DNA of 64,000 nt from Deltaproteobacteria bacterium (GTDB taxonomy: Bacteria > Bdellovibrionota > UBA2394): assembly GCA_017302715.1 (NCBI GenBank), contig JAFLCD010000003.1, forward strand, positions 204,990-268,989, in the 5' to 3' direction. The position numbers and the translations under genes are program-made. Positions 42,958-53,743 of this stretch are shown in pieces; position 1 is the stretch's first letter; every line of letters starts with the position of its first letter. Under the pieces are notes generated by a model, which was given only the letters and a program-made list of their open reading frames with translations, did no database searches and was not told the DNA's origin.

Positions 42958-44019
42958 CTATAGACGCATCTGCATAGATTTGTTGTTGCTTTTAAAAGCA
43001 TCGTTTCCCGCCAGGATATGTCGCAATGAATTGGCATCATTCTCATCGTAAATATCTCCAACAATTTGATCAAAGATATCTCGCATCGTTAGGATGCCAA
43101 GAATATTTGGACCGCTATACACGACGGCCAACTGATTTCTTCTACCTCTTAAAATTTTAAGAGCGTGAAGCAAAGATACATTTTCTTGCATCCTCGTCGC
43201 CTTTCTAAGAAGGGGATGCCACTCTTTTTTACCGGCGATCAATGCGGCCATAAAATCTCGGCTATTTAAAATTCCTTCGAGTTTTCCATCTTTCAAAACA
43301 GGAAGACGTGTGTGCTTAGTCGAAGCAATAATAACGGCCACTTCATCAAAGCTTTGAGTCCAGTCGAGAGAGAGCACGTTCTCCCAAGGAAGATAAATTT
43401 CTTGAACACGCCTTCGTTCAAGCGCCACTGCATTGAGAACAAGATGGCGATGAGGATCAGGTAAAGAATCCAAATCAAATTCGGCCTCGTTTTCGTGAGT
43501 AAAACTCCAGGCTTTCACTCGAAAGAATATCTGCACAAAGCTTCGAGTGGACCATTCAAGAAATGAAACAAGAGGTTTCATAGTACATTCTAACGTCCAA
43601 AGAAATCTCGAGGTTGCCGTTGCCACCCAAAGGGGATGTCTTAACGCGAGCACTTTTGGAACAAGTTCCCCAAATACAACATCAAGATAAGTGTATCCTG
43701 TTACAACCACAGCAATTGAACAGAGCTGAGCAACGACAAAACTTAATCCAATATTTTCCACAAGCCAGGGACTTAAATATTTTGCAGTCCCAATAAAACC
43801 AACCGTAGTAGCAAGCGTGTTCACAAAAGATTCGCCTAGTTGAATGACAGAGAGTGTTCTTTCGGGGTTCTCACGAAGATGGCGCAAAATCTGCGCTTGC
43901 TTATGTCCAGATTTAGCTAGGGAGCGAATCTGACTTCGGCGTGATGTGACAAAAGCAATCTCAGCCGCAGAAAGAACTGCGCTTAACAGGATACAGATAA
44001 AAACAATACTAAATGACAT
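42958..44019 (-). CDS. CNNM/DUF21-CBS membrane protein (hemolysin-like)
   Basis: 353 residues. The DUF21 membrane part covers 1-180: a first span after MSFSIVF, then AAEIAFVTSRRSQIRSLAK, GESFVNTLATTVGFIGTAK and YLDVVFGELVPKVLAL, all typical. Two CBS domains follow (about 215-325: HTRLPVLKDGKLEGILNSRDF and RNQLAVVYSGPNILGILTMRDI). The C-terminal CorC/HlyC domain of many relatives is absent. Homologues are linked to Mg/Co efflux. The end (SNNKSMQMRL) is short and probably untruncated. Confidence 0.88.
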   Translation of the reverse strand: MSFSIVFICILLSAVLSAAEIAFVTSRRSQIRSLAKSGHKQAQILRHLRENPERTLSVIQLGESFVNTLATTVGFIGTAKYLSPWLVENIGLSFVVAQLCSIAVVVTGYTYLDVVFGELVPKVLALRHPLWVATATSRFLWTLECTMKPLVSFLEWSTRSFVQIFFRVKAWSFTHENEAEFDLDSLPDPHRHLVLNAVALERRRVQEIYLPWENVLSLDWTQSFDEVAVIIASTKHTRLPVLKDGKLEGILNSRDFMAALIAGKKEWHPLLRKATRMQENVSLLHALKILRGRRNQLAVVYSGPNILGILTMRDIFDQIVGDIYDENDANSLRHILAGNDAFKSNNKSMQMRL

Positions 44020-44239
44020 AGTTAATTATCCCCTCCGTTACTTTTACTCCTTAAAAATAAATTCGCTCTTTTGATCGTCAAGACCGCAAAATTTCAAATT
44101 TTTATGCTGCTCCGAGCAAAAAAATAAGGGGTAATCTTGACAGCCAAAAAAATGAATTTATTTGTTTCGTCAGGTGGCAAGCTCGATAACGGGCCTTGCT
44201 GAGATTTTAGAATCAACCAATAAAATGGAGGAATTGAAT

Positions 44240-44791
44240 ATGAAAAACTTAACCCGATGGACCAATAATCAAGACTCCTTTTGGGGGCTTTCAAAACTTC
44301 AACGAGATATTGATCGAATGTTGGATGATTTTATAACACCAAGTCGGCTTTTAAATCAGGAAGGTGAAATTCTTCCGGCTTTCAGTCCAGCTTGCGATAT
44401 CGAAGAAACAGATTCGTACTATCTTGTAAGTTTTGATGTCCCAGGAATTTCTAAGGACAATATTAAGATTGAAGTTGTCGATGATGTGCTTACGGTCTCC
44501 GGAGAAAAACGAACAGAACAAGAGCAAAAGAAATCAGCTCAACATTTGATTGAGCGTTCTTACGGCCAATTCAAACGCAGTTTCACTTTGCCCGCTCATG
44601 TTGATGCCGACAAAGTAGAGGCCAATTATCAAGATGGCGTTTTGACCATCAGCATTGCCAAGGCCGAATCTGCGAAACCTCGTCAGATAAAAATTGGTGA
44701 AGGAAAAACATCCTTGTTCAAACGTTTGGCAAATAGCGTGACAACGGAGGCGTCACAAAAACAAGAAGCGAGCAAACCGAGAGCCGCCTAG
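44240..44791 (+). CDS. Small heat shock protein, Hsp20 family
   Basis: About 183 residues from the ATG at 44240, 8 bases after GGAGG; the earlier ATG at 44225 lies inside that site. The alpha-crystallin domain spans about 50-145: SPACDIEETDSYYLVSFDVPGISKDNIKIEVVDDVLTVSGEKR, YGQFKRSFTLPAHVDADKVEANYQDGVLTISIAKAE. It prevents aggregation of stressed proteins. TTGACA at 44137-44142 may be the -35 of its promoter with a weak -10 near 44159; no CIRCE element was seen. It lies next to the kdp/usp/trehalose stress region. Confidence 0.92.
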   Translation: MKNLTRWTNNQDSFWGLSKLQRDIDRMLDDFITPSRLLNQEGEILPAFSPACDIEETDSYYLVSFDVPGISKDNIKIEVVDDVLTVSGEKRTEQEQKKSAQHLIERSYGQFKRSFTLPAHVDADKVEANYQDGVLTISIAKAESAKPRQIKIGEGKTSLFKRLANSVTTEASQKQEASKPRAA

Positions 44792-44819
44792 TTTGGGCAG
44801 AAGCTTCTAAAAATATCTC

Positions 44820-45503
44820 TTACTGATCCCTCAACCGATATCCCACGCCTGGCTCCGTGAGCAGAAGCGTGGGATTCGCTTGATCGAGTTCGATTTTTTT
44901 TCTTAGAGCGCTGATGTAAATGCGAAGGCTTTGGATATCGCCTTCGGGCTGATTGCCCCAAATTTCTTTGATGATTTGATTATGTGTAAGAACTTTTCCA
45001 GCATGCCGAATGAACAGATTAAGTAAGCTGTACTCTGTCGCCGTCAGATGAATTTCTTTGTCTTGAACTTTTACGACACGAGCACCAAGATTCACTTCGA
45101 GATGAGCTACTGTAAAAACAGAATCCTCTTCCGGTGTACTTTGCTTTCTAAGTAAAACACGAATGCGAGCAAAGAGTTCGGCCATGCCGAAGGGTTTTGT
45201 AAGATAATCATTTGCACCCGAATCAAGAGCTTCAACTTTTCCGCCTTCATCATCTTGAACAGAGAGAATAATAATCGGAACTTGGGACCACTCACGAATG
45301 CGTTTCAAAGTGTCGAAACCCGAAATTCCGGGCAAACCAAGATCAAGAATGAGGATATCGGGTTTTGCAGAGGCAACGAGCTTAATTCCTTCTTCACCCG
45401 ATGCAGCTTCTAAAAATTGATGACCATGGGATTCCACTCCGACTTTAATCAGCCTGCGAATTTGAATTTCATCATCGATGACGAGAATTTTACTAGATGT
45501 CAT
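44820..45503 (-). CDS. kdpE: Response regulator KdpE
   Basis: 227 residues. Receiver domain 1-120 with phosphoacceptor Asp54 in ILILDLGLPG and Lys in YLTKPFGMAEL; OmpR/PhoB-type winged-helix C-terminus (KEIHLTATEYSLLNLFIRHAGKVLTH). It activates the kdp operon after phosphorylation by KdpD. The start overlaps the kdpD stop by 4 bases. It is the last gene of the five-gene operon. Confidence 0.95.
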   Translation of the reverse strand: MTSSKILVIDDEIQIRRLIKVGVESHGHQFLEAASGEEGIKLVASAKPDILILDLGLPGISGFDTLKRIREWSQVPIIILSVQDDEGGKVEALDSGANDYLTKPFGMAELFARIRVLLRKQSTPEEDSVFTVAHLEVNLGARVVKVQDKEIHLTATEYSLLNLFIRHAGKVLTHNQIIKEIWGNQPEGDIQSLRIYISALRKKIELDQANPTLLLTEPGVGYRLRDQ

Positions 45504-48175
45504 GAATTCGCTTCCTCCTTAATCGGCATTTCAATAATGAAACGTGCACCGCTCGTCTTTTCTCTATTTTCAGCACGAATTTTTCCATTCTGGGCTTCAA
45601 TGAAACCTTTGCAAATCGAAAGACCAAGGCCTGTTCCGCCTGGTTTGGAATGGGAAGCACGATAAAATTTTTCAAAAACTTGTGGCAAATCTGCAGGATC
45701 TAAGCCTGGCCCTTCATCTTCGACCAGAATTTGAATAAAATTTCCGAAGCGCCCGGCAGAAATACGAATGGCTGCAGTATCAGACGTATGAGTAAGTGCG
45801 TTCAAAGTTAAATTACTTAACACCTGTTCCATCAAGACGAAATCAGCAAATAAGAGCGGAAGGTCAGGTGATACGGCAGTCGAAATACGCTTTCTCGAAC
45901 GTGGATCTTTAATTTCATTCGCGACTACTGAAATCAAATCTCCCACATCGATCCAGCTCATCTTTGGTTTCAAATGTCCCGACTCAAGTCGAGACATATC
46001 CAAAAGATTTTCAACGAGCTTGCCGAGCCGATCAGAAGCCAAAATAATTTCCGTCACTAAGAGTCTTCTTGATTCTTTATTACTAGCAATTTTTTCTTCT
46101 AAAAGAGCGCTCGCTGAACCTGAAATCGCGGTAAGGGGAGTTCGCAGTTCATGAGAGACGGAATTTAAAATTACTTTATGAAGTTTCTGGGAGGCTTTCT
46201 GGGATTCTTCGAGTGATTTCGCTTTCGATGCTGTCATAGACATCAATTCTTTTTCAATCGCGAGAGCAGCTGAATTTGAAAAGGCTTCAAGAAGAGCAAG
46301 CTCATCAATAGTGAAGACTCTCGTTCGTCGCGGTCGAATGCTAAGGACACCACAAATTTTATCGGCGACAATCAGCGGAAGATGAATACCTGCCGCATCG
46401 CGAAGGGTATTTGTAAATCTTCCCGCCATTTGGCGATTTTCAAAAACCCAGTGGGCTATACTTCGTTCTTTTTGTTCTGGAATCCAATGACTTTTAGGAT
46501 GAGGAGCATCTGGAAACATGTAATCGTCGGTGCGAATATAAACGGCGGTATCGGTAGAGAAAAGTCCGCCGAGTCCTCGAGAAATTTTTTCTGCGACATC
46601 ATTCAATGAGGAAGTTTCTGCCAATTCGCGGCTGAAATGATAAAGCGCTGTTGCATGAGTTTCACGTCTTTGAAAACTCCGCTCTCTACTGCGAGTTCGG
46701 CTTGCTAACAAACCGGTCACTACGGCGACCACGAAAAAGATAAGGAGAAGCATTACGTCGGAGGGTTTAGAAACTGAAAAAGTGAAATACGGTGGAATAA
46801 AAATAAAATCATAAAGAAGTGCCGACAAAGTGGCCGCCATCAGAGTTGGCCCAAAGCCAGTCAGTAAGCTCTGCACAAGAATTGAAAAGAGAAACAGAAA
46901 CCCAATCGAAGAGTAGCCGACAAATGATCTTAGAAACGATCCGATAATAACCGCCGAAATTACCGCTAGTGCTGAAATGAAATATTGCCGAGGAGGAGAA
47001 TAAATTTTGTTTCTGAGAAGCGAAGAAATTTTTCGGCCCACGCCCTTGCTACCCTGAACAACATAAATATCGATATCGCCACTTTCGCGAATCAACTGAT
47101 TTACAGGTGAGCCATCGCCAAGAAATTTTCGAAGATATCCTTCGACAGGTTTGCCCACGACGATTTGAGTAATATTTCTTTGCTGAGCGACTCTTAAAAG
47201 TGCTCGCGTCACATTTGTGTCGGATGTGGTGACGATTTCTGCACCTAGTTCTTCGGCCAAGGCCAAATTTTTTGTAAGCGTCGCTTTATCTTCATCGATT
47301 AGAGGCTTATCGGTTTCGACATACACCGCGACCCAGCGAGCTTCTAAGTTCGAAGCTGTTCTTCTTGTCCATCGAATGAGTTGCTCTGAAGAGGGGCTAG
47401 CACCAACAGCGACCATCAGTCGCTCCACCGTTTTCCAAGGACTAATAATTTGTTTTTCTCTTCTATGTTCGAGAAGTTCTCGATCGACTCGCTCTGCAGT
47501 CAATCGAAGGGCGAGTTCTCTTAGCGCAGTTAGACTTCCTTTTTGAAAGAAATGCTTCGTTGCTTGCTCAGCTTTTTCTCCGAGATAAACTTTTCCTTCT
47601 GAAAGGCGCTGCAAAAGAAGATCAGGTGGAATATCGATAAGCTCGATATTGGTTGCGAGATCTAAAACAGAATCAGGAACTGTCTCTCGAACCGAAACGC
47701 CCGTGATAGTTTTTACGGTGTCGATGCGACTTTCAATATGCTGAACATTTAAGGTCGTATAGACATCAATTCCCGCTTCCAAAATATCGAGCACGTCCTG
47801 ATAGCGTTTTTCATGTCGAGAGCCGGGTGCATTTGTATGCGCGAGCTCGTCGACGAGAACAAGTTTAGGACGACGCGCAAGAATTGCATCCAAATCCATC
47901 TCATCTAAAGTTGTGCCACGATATTCGATCTTCTTTTTCGGAATGGATGGCAGGCCTTGGATCAGGGCTTCCGTTTCTTCACGTTTGTGAGTTTCAACAA
48001 CTCCCACGACCACATCGACGCCCGCTTTTTTTTCGCGATGCGCTTGAGTTAGCATTTCAAATGTTTTGCCAACACCCGCGGACATTCCAAAAAAAACTTT
48101 TAGTCGACCGCGTTTTGCTTGCGCTTCTTCTTTATGAATCGCAGAGAGGAGCTCGTCTGGAGTTCGATCAGGCAC
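45500..48175 (-). CDS. kdpD: Potassium/osmotic sensor kinase KdpD
   Basis: 891 residues with the full KdpD order: N-terminal KdpD domain with Walker-A-like GMSAGVGKT (30-38) and DELAHTNAPGSRHEKRYQDV; a USP-like domain (about 250-370); a four-span DUF4118 membrane module (about 395-500: YFISALAVISAVIIGSF, FLFLFSILVQSLLTG); a GAF region (about 520-650); HisKA with phospho-His675 in SHELRTPLTAISG; and HATPase_c with EDEGPGLD and GGTGLGLSI. It senses low K+ or turgor and phosphorylates KdpE. The basic cluster SRERSFQRRET follows the last span, as in E. coli. Confidence 0.96.
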   Translation of the reverse strand: MPDRTPDELLSAIHKEEAQAKRGRLKVFFGMSAGVGKTFEMLTQAHREKKAGVDVVVGVVETHKREETEALIQGLPSIPKKKIEYRGTTLDEMDLDAILARRPKLVLVDELAHTNAPGSRHEKRYQDVLDILEAGIDVYTTLNVQHIESRIDTVKTITGVSVRETVPDSVLDLATNIELIDIPPDLLLQRLSEGKVYLGEKAEQATKHFFQKGSLTALRELALRLTAERVDRELLEHRREKQIISPWKTVERLMVAVGASPSSEQLIRWTRRTASNLEARWVAVYVETDKPLIDEDKATLTKNLALAEELGAEIVTTSDTNVTRALLRVAQQRNITQIVVGKPVEGYLRKFLGDGSPVNQLIRESGDIDIYVVQGSKGVGRKISSLLRNKIYSPPRQYFISALAVISAVIIGSFLRSFVGYSSIGFLFLFSILVQSLLTGFGPTLMAATLSALLYDFIFIPPYFTFSVSKPSDVMLLLIFFVVAVVTGLLASRTRSRERSFQRRETHATALYHFSRELAETSSLNDVAEKISRGLGGLFSTDTAVYIRTDDYMFPDAPHPKSHWIPEQKERSIAHWVFENRQMAGRFTNTLRDAAGIHLPLIVADKICGVLSIRPRRTRVFTIDELALLEAFSNSAALAIEKELMSMTASKAKSLEESQKASQKLHKVILNSVSHELRTPLTAISGSASALLEEKIASNKESRRLLVTEIILASDRLGKLVENLLDMSRLESGHLKPKMSWIDVGDLISVVANEIKDPRSRKRISTAVSPDLPLLFADFVLMEQVLSNLTLNALTHTSDTAAIRISAGRFGNFIQILVEDEGPGLDPADLPQVFEKFYRASHSKPGGTGLGLSICKGFIEAQNGKIRAENREKTSGARFIIEMPIKEEANS

Positions 48176-48178
48176 GTT

Positions 48179-48748
48179 TTACCCTAATTGATCTAAGGCT
48201 AAGTTGAGTAGAAGAACGTTAATAATAGGATCTCCAAGCCAAGAGTCCTTATTTTTAGTGCTTTCGTCGATTAGTCTCAAAAGTTTTGTCTTTTGTTCCG
48301 CATTCAAATTTCGTGCTTTGACGATTCGATCGACTTGGAAGACGGCTGTTTTTGGCGAGATATGAGGGTCGAGTCCGCTGGCAGAAGTAAATAACAATTC
48401 TTCTGGAACGGCGTCACTTGAATTTGAGTTCGATTCGCGAAGAGCCTTTTCTCTTTTTTCAACGGCTTCTTTTAGAGCTGCGCTTGTGGGTCCAAGATTT
48501 GAGGCGCCGGATGGAACACTTGCAAAATCTCCGCTCGAAGGTCGCGGCCAAAAATATTTTGGATTCTCAAACTTTTGTGCGAGAAGTTTCGAGCCAATGA
48601 TTTCAGATTTTGCGTTTCGCAAAAGAGATCCTGTCGCTTCGTGATGAAAGAGTACGGCTCCCAAGATCGTGACTAGAAACGTGTATCCGAATCCGAGAAG
48701 CAAAGTCAGAAGCAAAAGCATTCGAACTGATTGGGTTAGTATTTTCAT
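48179..48748 (-). CDS. kdpC: K+-transporting ATPase subunit KdpC
   Basis: 189 residues with one N-terminal membrane span (10-32). The conserved KdpC motifs are [49 protein letters not shown] and a C-terminal [15 protein letters not shown]. It is a single-span periplasmic subunit that stabilises the complex and helps bind K+. The start overlaps the kdpB end by 4 bases; kdpD begins 3 bases after its stop. Confidence 0.95.
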   Translation of the reverse strand: MKILTQSVRMLLLLTLLLGFGYTFLVTILGAVLFHHEATGSLLRNAKSEIIGSKLLAQKFENPKYFWPRPSSGDFASVPSGASNLGPTSAALKEAVEKREKALRESNSNSSDAVPEELLFTSASGLDPHISPKTAVFQVDRIVKARNLNAEQKTKLLRLIDESTKNKDSWLGDPIINVLLLNLALDQLG

Positions 48749-50826
48749 GGTACGACTCCTAATGACACGATGACGAGATCAACCATTTTGATTCCAATAA
48801 ATGGCGCGATGATTCCGCCGAGACCATAGATAAGAATATTTTTTCCAAGAAGTGCCGATGCCTCCATCGCTTTGTAGGCGACCCCGCGGAGTGCAAGAGG
48901 AATGAGCACCACGATAATCAGCGCATTGAAAATCACTGAGCTTAAAATTGCCGACTCTGGCGAATGAAGATGCATAATATTGAGTGAAGTCAGCGGTCCC
49001 GAATGTCCGCCGAATGCATAAAGGGCTGCAAACATCGCGGGAATAATTGCAAAATATTTCGCCACATCATTTGCAATACTGAAAGTGGTGAGAGCTCCTC
49101 TCGTCATCAGAATTTTTTTACCAATTTCGACAACTTCAATGAGCTTGGTTGGATTGCTGTCGAGATCGACCATATTTCCCGCTTCGCGAGCGGCTTGTGT
49201 TCCGGTATTCATCGCGATTCCAACATCGGCTTGCGCAAGTGCGGGCGCATCGTTTGTGCCATCGCCAATCATGGCGATCAGATGCCCATCTTTTTGTTCT
49301 TCTCGGATGCGTTTTAACTTCGCTTCAGGAGTTGCTTCGGCGATGAAGTCATCAACACCAGCCTCGGCCGCGATGGCTGCGGCGGTGAGGGGATTGTCGC
49401 CGGTAATCATCACGGTTTTGATTCCCATTTTTCGAAGCTCGGAAAAACGTTCTTTGATTCCACCTTTCACAATATCTTTCAGTTGAATAACGCCGAGAAC
49501 CTTAACGCCTTCGCAAACCACAAGAGGAGTTCCACCTTGGCGAGCGATAGTCTCGACTGATTTTTTAACTTCTGCGTTTAATTTTTGTTTTGTGAATGTC
49601 TCAATCGCGTCGGCGGCACCTTTTCTGATCTCGCGAGTTCCCGAGTCGGTGACAAGATCAACGCCACTCATTCTGGTTTTGGCTGAAAATGGAATGAATT
49701 GAGCTTTCAGATCCACAATATTTCGCCCGCGAATTTTAAATTTTTCTTTGGCAAGGATGACAATGGATCTTCCCTCGGGAGTTTCGTCTGAAAGAGATGC
49801 AAGTTGCGCCAGATCAGCTAGTTCTTCAATTTGAATTCCAGGTGCTGGAAGAAAGTTCGTCGCCATTCGATTTCCAAGAGTGATCGTTCCGGTCTTATCG
49901 AGAAGTAGAACATCGACATCACCGGCTGCCTCAACTGCGCGACCACTGGTTGCTAAAACATTCGCTCGAAGAAGGCGATCGATCCCGCTAATTCCTATGG
50001 CGCTAAGTAATCCGCCGATGGTCGTCGGAATAAGACAGACGAGTAGTCCGATTAAAATCGTCATCGTCGTTGTACTTCCGGAGGCTAAGCCCGAAGCGTT
50101 TTCACTATAGATGGCGAGTGGACGAAGAGTTCCAACGGCGATCAAAAATAAAATCGTAAGTGCAACAAGCAGAATGGAAAGTGCAATTTCATTTGGAGTC
50201 TTTTGTCGTTTTGCTCCTTCGATGAGCGCAATCATTCGATCAAGAAAAGTATCACCCGGTTGTGATGTGATTCGAATGACAATGCGATCGCTAATGACTT
50301 TTGTTCCGCCGGTGACGGCCGAGCGATCGCCGCCGCTTTCACGAATCACAGGTGCAGACTCGCCCGTGATCGCCGATTCATCGACACTTGCGATACCTTC
50401 AATGACTTCGCCATCACCCGGAATGAGATCGCCAGCTTCGCAAACGACGATGTCTCCGGGCTTTAGACTAGAGGACGCGAGTTTGGTTTCGTTGGCAGAT
50501 TTCGGATAATTTTTTAAGACTCGAGCGAGAGTATCGGTGCGCGCTTTCTTAAGAGTTTCGGCATGAGCTTTTCCACGGCCTTCAGCAAGACTTTCGGCAA
50601 AGTTAGCGAAGAGAACGGTGAACCAAAGCCATAAAGTCATTTGAAGATTGAAAAAATTCCAGTGACCCATTTGTCCGTCCCACAGAAAAATTCCGGTCGT
50701 GACAATTGCGCCGAGATAAACCACGAACATCACAAAATTCTGAATTTGCTCTTTCGGATTCAGTTTTCGAAACGATGTAATCACAGCCGGCATCAGAAGT
50801 TCTGGGTTCATATTAACTGGTTTCAT
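48745..50826 (-). CDS. kdpB: K+-transporting P-type ATPase subunit KdpB
   Basis: 693 residues from the ATG at 50826, two bases below the kdpA stop codon; the extra 17 residues of the longest frame are not conserved. Motifs: TGES (154-157), phosphorylated Asp310 in [22 protein letters not shown], and [22 protein letters not shown] in the hinge. These identify a type IA P-ATPase. It hydrolyses ATP to drive K+ through KdpA. All parts are intact. Confidence 0.97.
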   Translation of the reverse strand: MKPVNMNPELLMPAVITSFRKLNPKEQIQNFVMFVVYLGAIVTTGIFLWDGQMGHWNFFNLQMTLWLWFTVLFANFAESLAEGRGKAHAETLKKARTDTLARVLKNYPKSANETKLASSSLKPGDIVVCEAGDLIPGDGEVIEGIASVDESAITGESAPVIRESGGDRSAVTGGTKVISDRIVIRITSQPGDTFLDRMIALIEGAKRQKTPNEIALSILLVALTILFLIAVGTLRPLAIYSENASGLASGSTTTMTILIGLLVCLIPTTIGGLLSAIGISGIDRLLRANVLATSGRAVEAAGDVDVLLLDKTGTITLGNRMATNFLPAPGIQIEELADLAQLASLSDETPEGRSIVILAKEKFKIRGRNIVDLKAQFIPFSAKTRMSGVDLVTDSGTREIRKGAADAIETFTKQKLNAEVKKSVETIARQGGTPLVVCEGVKVLGVIQLKDIVKGGIKERFSELRKMGIKTVMITGDNPLTAAAIAAEAGVDDFIAEATPEAKLKRIREEQKDGHLIAMIGDGTNDAPALAQADVGIAMNTGTQAAREAGNMVDLDSNPTKLIEVVEIGKKILMTRGALTTFSIANDVAKYFAIIPAMFAALYAFGGHSGPLTSLNIMHLHSPESAILSSVIFNALIIVVLIPLALRGVAYKAMEASALLGKNILIYGLGGIIAPFIGIKMVDLVIVSLGVVP

Positions 50827-50827
50827 T

Positions 50828-52534
50828 TTAGAAGGCCTTTCCTTGAAGCATAAGTAGATGCTCGACAATTGGCCCAAGCGTAAGTGCAGGGAAGAATGTA
50901 AGAGCTCCCACGATAATAATGACTGAAATCAAAAGAAAAACGAAAAGAGCACCATGAGTTGGAAATGTTCCTGCAGAAGGCGGAGTGGTTTTCTTCTCGG
51001 CCAGACTTCCCGCGATCGCAAGAACGGGAATTAATACGGCAAATCTTGCAATTAGCATGCAAAATCCGGTCGCATAATTATAAAAATTTGTATTGGCGTT
51101 GAGCCCTGCAAATGCGCTTCCGTTGTTTCCCGAAGCCGATGAAAAAACATAGAGGATTTCTGAAAGTCCGTGGGGGCCTTTGTTGTTGAGACTGCTGAGA
51201 CCCATTTCTGTGACGGCGGCGATGGATGAAAAAACTAAAATCAAAGCACACGGAACTAAAATGCCCACCGATGCCCAGATCACTTCTTTGGCAGATATTT
51301 TTTTGCCAAGATATTCCGGCGTTCTTCCAACCATCAGCCCGGCAAGAAAAACTGTGAGAATCGCGAATAGTACAATTCCATAAAGACCGCAACCGACTCC
51401 GCCAAAAATAACTTCGCCTAACATGATATTAAACATGGGAATCAATCCACCGAGAGGAGAAAGTGAATCGTGCATCGCGTTCACTGAACCATTCGATGCT
51501 GCCGAAGTTGCTACGGACCAAATGCTGGAATTGCCGATTCCGAAACGTGTTTCAATTCCTTCTAAGAACGAGTGATTTCCAATCGCAGGGTTTGTTGCGA
51601 AATTTGCCATATAGGCAAATACCAAACCCACGACGAACATAATCAGCATCGTCACCCAAAGCGCAGCGCCATGCCTTTTATTTTTAATAAGAAATCCAAA
51701 AGTAAATACGAGTGCCGATGGAATTAAAAGAATGGCGAGCATCTCCCAGAAATTCGAAAGCGCCGTTGGATTTTCAAAAGGATGAGCGCTATTGACTCCA
51801 AAAAATCCGCCACCATTCGTACCAAGTTGTTTGATGGCGATTTGAGACGCTGCCGGGCCAAACGGGATGAGTTGTTTCGCGCCTTCAATGGTCGTCGCCT
51901 CTATATAATGAGAAAAACTTTGGACCACTCCTTGGCCCACAAGAAAGATGGCAAAGACAATTGAAAGCGGCAGTAAAATATAAACGGTCGACCGAATAAG
52001 ATCCGACCAAAAATTGCCGATCGTCGGCTGCAACTTTCTTGTCAGAGCTCGTGCGAGCGCCACCATCACGGCCATTGCCGTTGCGGCGCTTAAAAAGTTT
52101 TGAACAGTTAATCCGGCCAGTTGCGTAAAGTAACTCAATGTCGATTCGCCTGAATACGCCTGCCAATTTGTATTCGACATAAAGCTAATCGCTGTATTGA
52201 ACGCGAGCGGGAAGGGGACATTCGGTAAGTGCTGCGGATTGAAGGGCAGCCATTGTTGAATGAGCTGCAGAATCAAAACGATTGCGAATCCGACAAAATT
52301 AAAAGTCAGAAGAGCCCATGCGTAATTTTTCCAAGTCATTTCTTCGCGCGGGTTTACATCGGCGATTTTATAAATCCAATTTTCTAGAAATCGAAACGGA
52401 CGCAAGAATCGGTGGTGATCGTCGTCGCGATAAACCTGAAACATGAAATAGCCAAGCAGCGGCGACAGAGCACAAAGCGCTACCAGGTAGATGATGGCTC
52501 TTAGAACGTCAGCGGATGGCAGCGGGGTTGTCAT
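50828..52534 (-). CDS. kdpA: K+-transporting ATPase subunit KdpA
   Basis: 568 residues and about ten membrane spans. It is the K+ channel-like subunit: [35 protein letters not shown] and [19 protein letters not shown] are the selectivity-loop regions conserved in KdpA. It is the first gene of kdpABCDE. No kdpF-like small hydrophobic frame was found between the regulatory region and its start. A likely KdpE site lies 66 to 82 bases upstream. Confidence 0.96.
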   Translation of the reverse strand: MTTPLPSADVLRAIIYLVALCALSPLLGYFMFQVYRDDDHHRFLRPFRFLENWIYKIADVNPREEMTWKNYAWALLTFNFVGFAIVLILQLIQQWLPFNPQHLPNVPFPLAFNTAISFMSNTNWQAYSGESTLSYFTQLAGLTVQNFLSAATAMAVMVALARALTRKLQPTIGNFWSDLIRSTVYILLPLSIVFAIFLVGQGVVQSFSHYIEATTIEGAKQLIPFGPAASQIAIKQLGTNGGGFFGVNSAHPFENPTALSNFWEMLAILLIPSALVFTFGFLIKNKRHGAALWVTMLIMFVVGLVFAYMANFATNPAIGNHSFLEGIETRFGIGNSSIWSVATSAASNGSVNAMHDSLSPLGGLIPMFNIMLGEVIFGGVGCGLYGIVLFAILTVFLAGLMVGRTPEYLGKKISAKEVIWASVGILVPCALILVFSSIAAVTEMGLSSLNNKGPHGLSEILYVFSSASGNNGSAFAGLNANTNFYNYATGFCMLIARFAVLIPVLAIAGSLAEKKTTPPSAGTFPTHGALFVFLLISVIIIVGALTFFPALTLGPIVEHLLMLQGKAF

Positions 52535-52599
52535 ACTTTCAACCTATGCCTGACTTGCATGAGTGGGAATTAAGGTAAAATTAAAATTCCGAGTTAAGA

Positions 52600-52616
52600 C
52601 ATAAAAATTTCATAAA
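52600..52616 (-). promoter_or_regulatory. Likely KdpE box: direct repeat TTTATG-N5-TTTATG
   Basis: Read on the minus strand, TTTATG (52616-52611), AAATT, TTTATG (52605-52600) is an exact direct repeat with an 11-base period. The E. coli kdp site is the similar TTTATA-N5-TTTACA. It lies upstream of kdpA in the same orientation, and TTTAAT (52585-52580) downstream could be the -10. This suggests autoregulated induction by KdpE. The rest of 52535-52807 holds the inverted repeat described next, and no gene. Confidence 0.55.
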
Positions 52617-52709
52617 GATTTGGATCGAAAATGAAAGCGGGAGCTATACTCTTGGGCTGTAAAACCTACGACAACTTTGCTGTCTATGGGCCAACCACTG
52701 GCAAAAATA

Positions 52710-52768
52710 TCAGGAAAAGATTAGATATTTCCTTTGAAGATTTTCCTGAGAAAATATCTAATCTTTTC
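52710..52768 (+). promoter_or_regulatory. Inverted repeat with alternative pairings in the usp leader
   Basis: GAAAAGATTAGATATTT (52714-52730) and its exact inverse AAATATCTAATCTTTTC (52752-52768) form 17 base pairs with a 21-base loop. The loop also contains TTTTCCTGA (52741-52749), which can pair with TCAGGAAAA (52710-52718), or form a small hairpin with GAAAAT (52750-52755). So at least three foldings compete. It lies 40 to 98 bases before the usp start and could be a regulatory leader or an operator. Confidence 0.45.
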
Positions 52769-52807
52769 TCAGGATCTGTGTAGTCTAGAGTGTAGAAAGA
52801 GACTGTG

Positions 52808-53725
52808 ATGCTCATACATAAAAATAATTTTAATAAAATTGTATGGGCAATGAATCCCTTCGACCGTAACAAGAAACTCAATCAGTCAATGATTCGACTT
52901 CTTGGCAATTTAGAAAAAATGAGTCATGCGAGTATTCAGCCGGTCTATGTACTTAGTCCTGAAGTTGCAAATCAGTTAGCTCAACAAGAAACAAATCTCT
53001 CTGAAAATGATTTGCTTCAGCAAATGAAAAAAATCATTCGTGCCAGCGGCTTGAAGACAGTGAAGCCACCCATCATTTTAAAGGAAAAAATAAATTCCCG
53101 CAGATCTGAAGTGAAATGCCTCATAGATTATTGCAAAGAAAAACATATTTCAATGATCGCGGTGGCGACGCATGCTCGACATGGATTTCCGAGACTTATG
53201 CTTGGAAGTTTTGCCGAGACGCTACTACTGCTTTCTTCTCTTCCTTTAGTTTTTGTTAATCCACTTGAAACGGCGCCAAGAAGCATCAAGAAGATTTTCT
53301 TTCCGACAGATCTTGGAGAAAGTTCTAAAAAGGCTATTACTTGCACTGTAAATCTCGCCGATGCGTTGAAGGCAAAATTGCAGATCTATAGCATTCTTCA
53401 TATCTATCGGCGGGGTGTTTTGCTCACCCAAGATGTTGGTGGAATGTCATTTCCCATGTGGATTACAATCGATGAGGCCAAAGAAAAGGGTAAATCTTTT
53501 TTGAATATCGCTAAAAAGAAGAGAGTTGCGGCGGAGTTTAAATGTGAAGAGGCGATGGGCTCTGTTGTCGATGCTCTGTTGAAAGAGTTGGTAAAATCTA
53601 AAGCGGATTTAATTTCGATAGCTGCTGAGCCCCTGCCAAAGCTACCCATGATGATTGGAAGTGTAACGAGACAATTGGTTCGTCGAGCTTCACGCCCCAT
53701 TTATATTTACAGACCTGTCTCTTAA
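52808..53725 (+). CDS. Tandem universal stress protein
   Basis: 305 residues from ATG 52808, with two USP domains (about 10-145 and 160-305). The first contains VKPPIILKEKI and SMIAVATHARHGFPRLMLGSFAETLLLLSSLPLVFVNP; the second opens with IKKIFFPTDLGESSKKAITC and ends LISIAAEPLPKLPMMIGSVTRQLVRRASRPIYIYRP. The GxxxG(S/T)xxxx(L/V)xR-like ATP loop GSVTRQLVRRA is partly kept in the second, less so in the first. It sits divergent from kdp and next to trehalose genes, consistent with an osmotic or energy-stress role. Confidence 0.88.
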   Translation: MLIHKNNFNKIVWAMNPFDRNKKLNQSMIRLLGNLEKMSHASIQPVYVLSPEVANQLAQQETNLSENDLLQQMKKIIRASGLKTVKPPIILKEKINSRRSEVKCLIDYCKEKHISMIAVATHARHGFPRLMLGSFAETLLLLSSLPLVFVNPLETAPRSIKKIFFPTDLGESSKKAITCTVNLADALKAKLQIYSILHIYRRGVLLTQDVGGMSFPMWITIDEAKEKGKSFLNIAKKKRVAAEFKCEEAMGSVVDALLKELVKSKADLISIAAEPLPKLPMMIGSVTRQLVRRASRPIYIYRPVS

Positions 53726-53743
53726 GCGATGATTACAGTTGAA

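Noticed and set aside
47217..47546. 109-codon plus-strand frame inside kdpD
   Set aside because: Fully overlaps a well-supported conserved gene on the other strand; no ribosome site or family motif.
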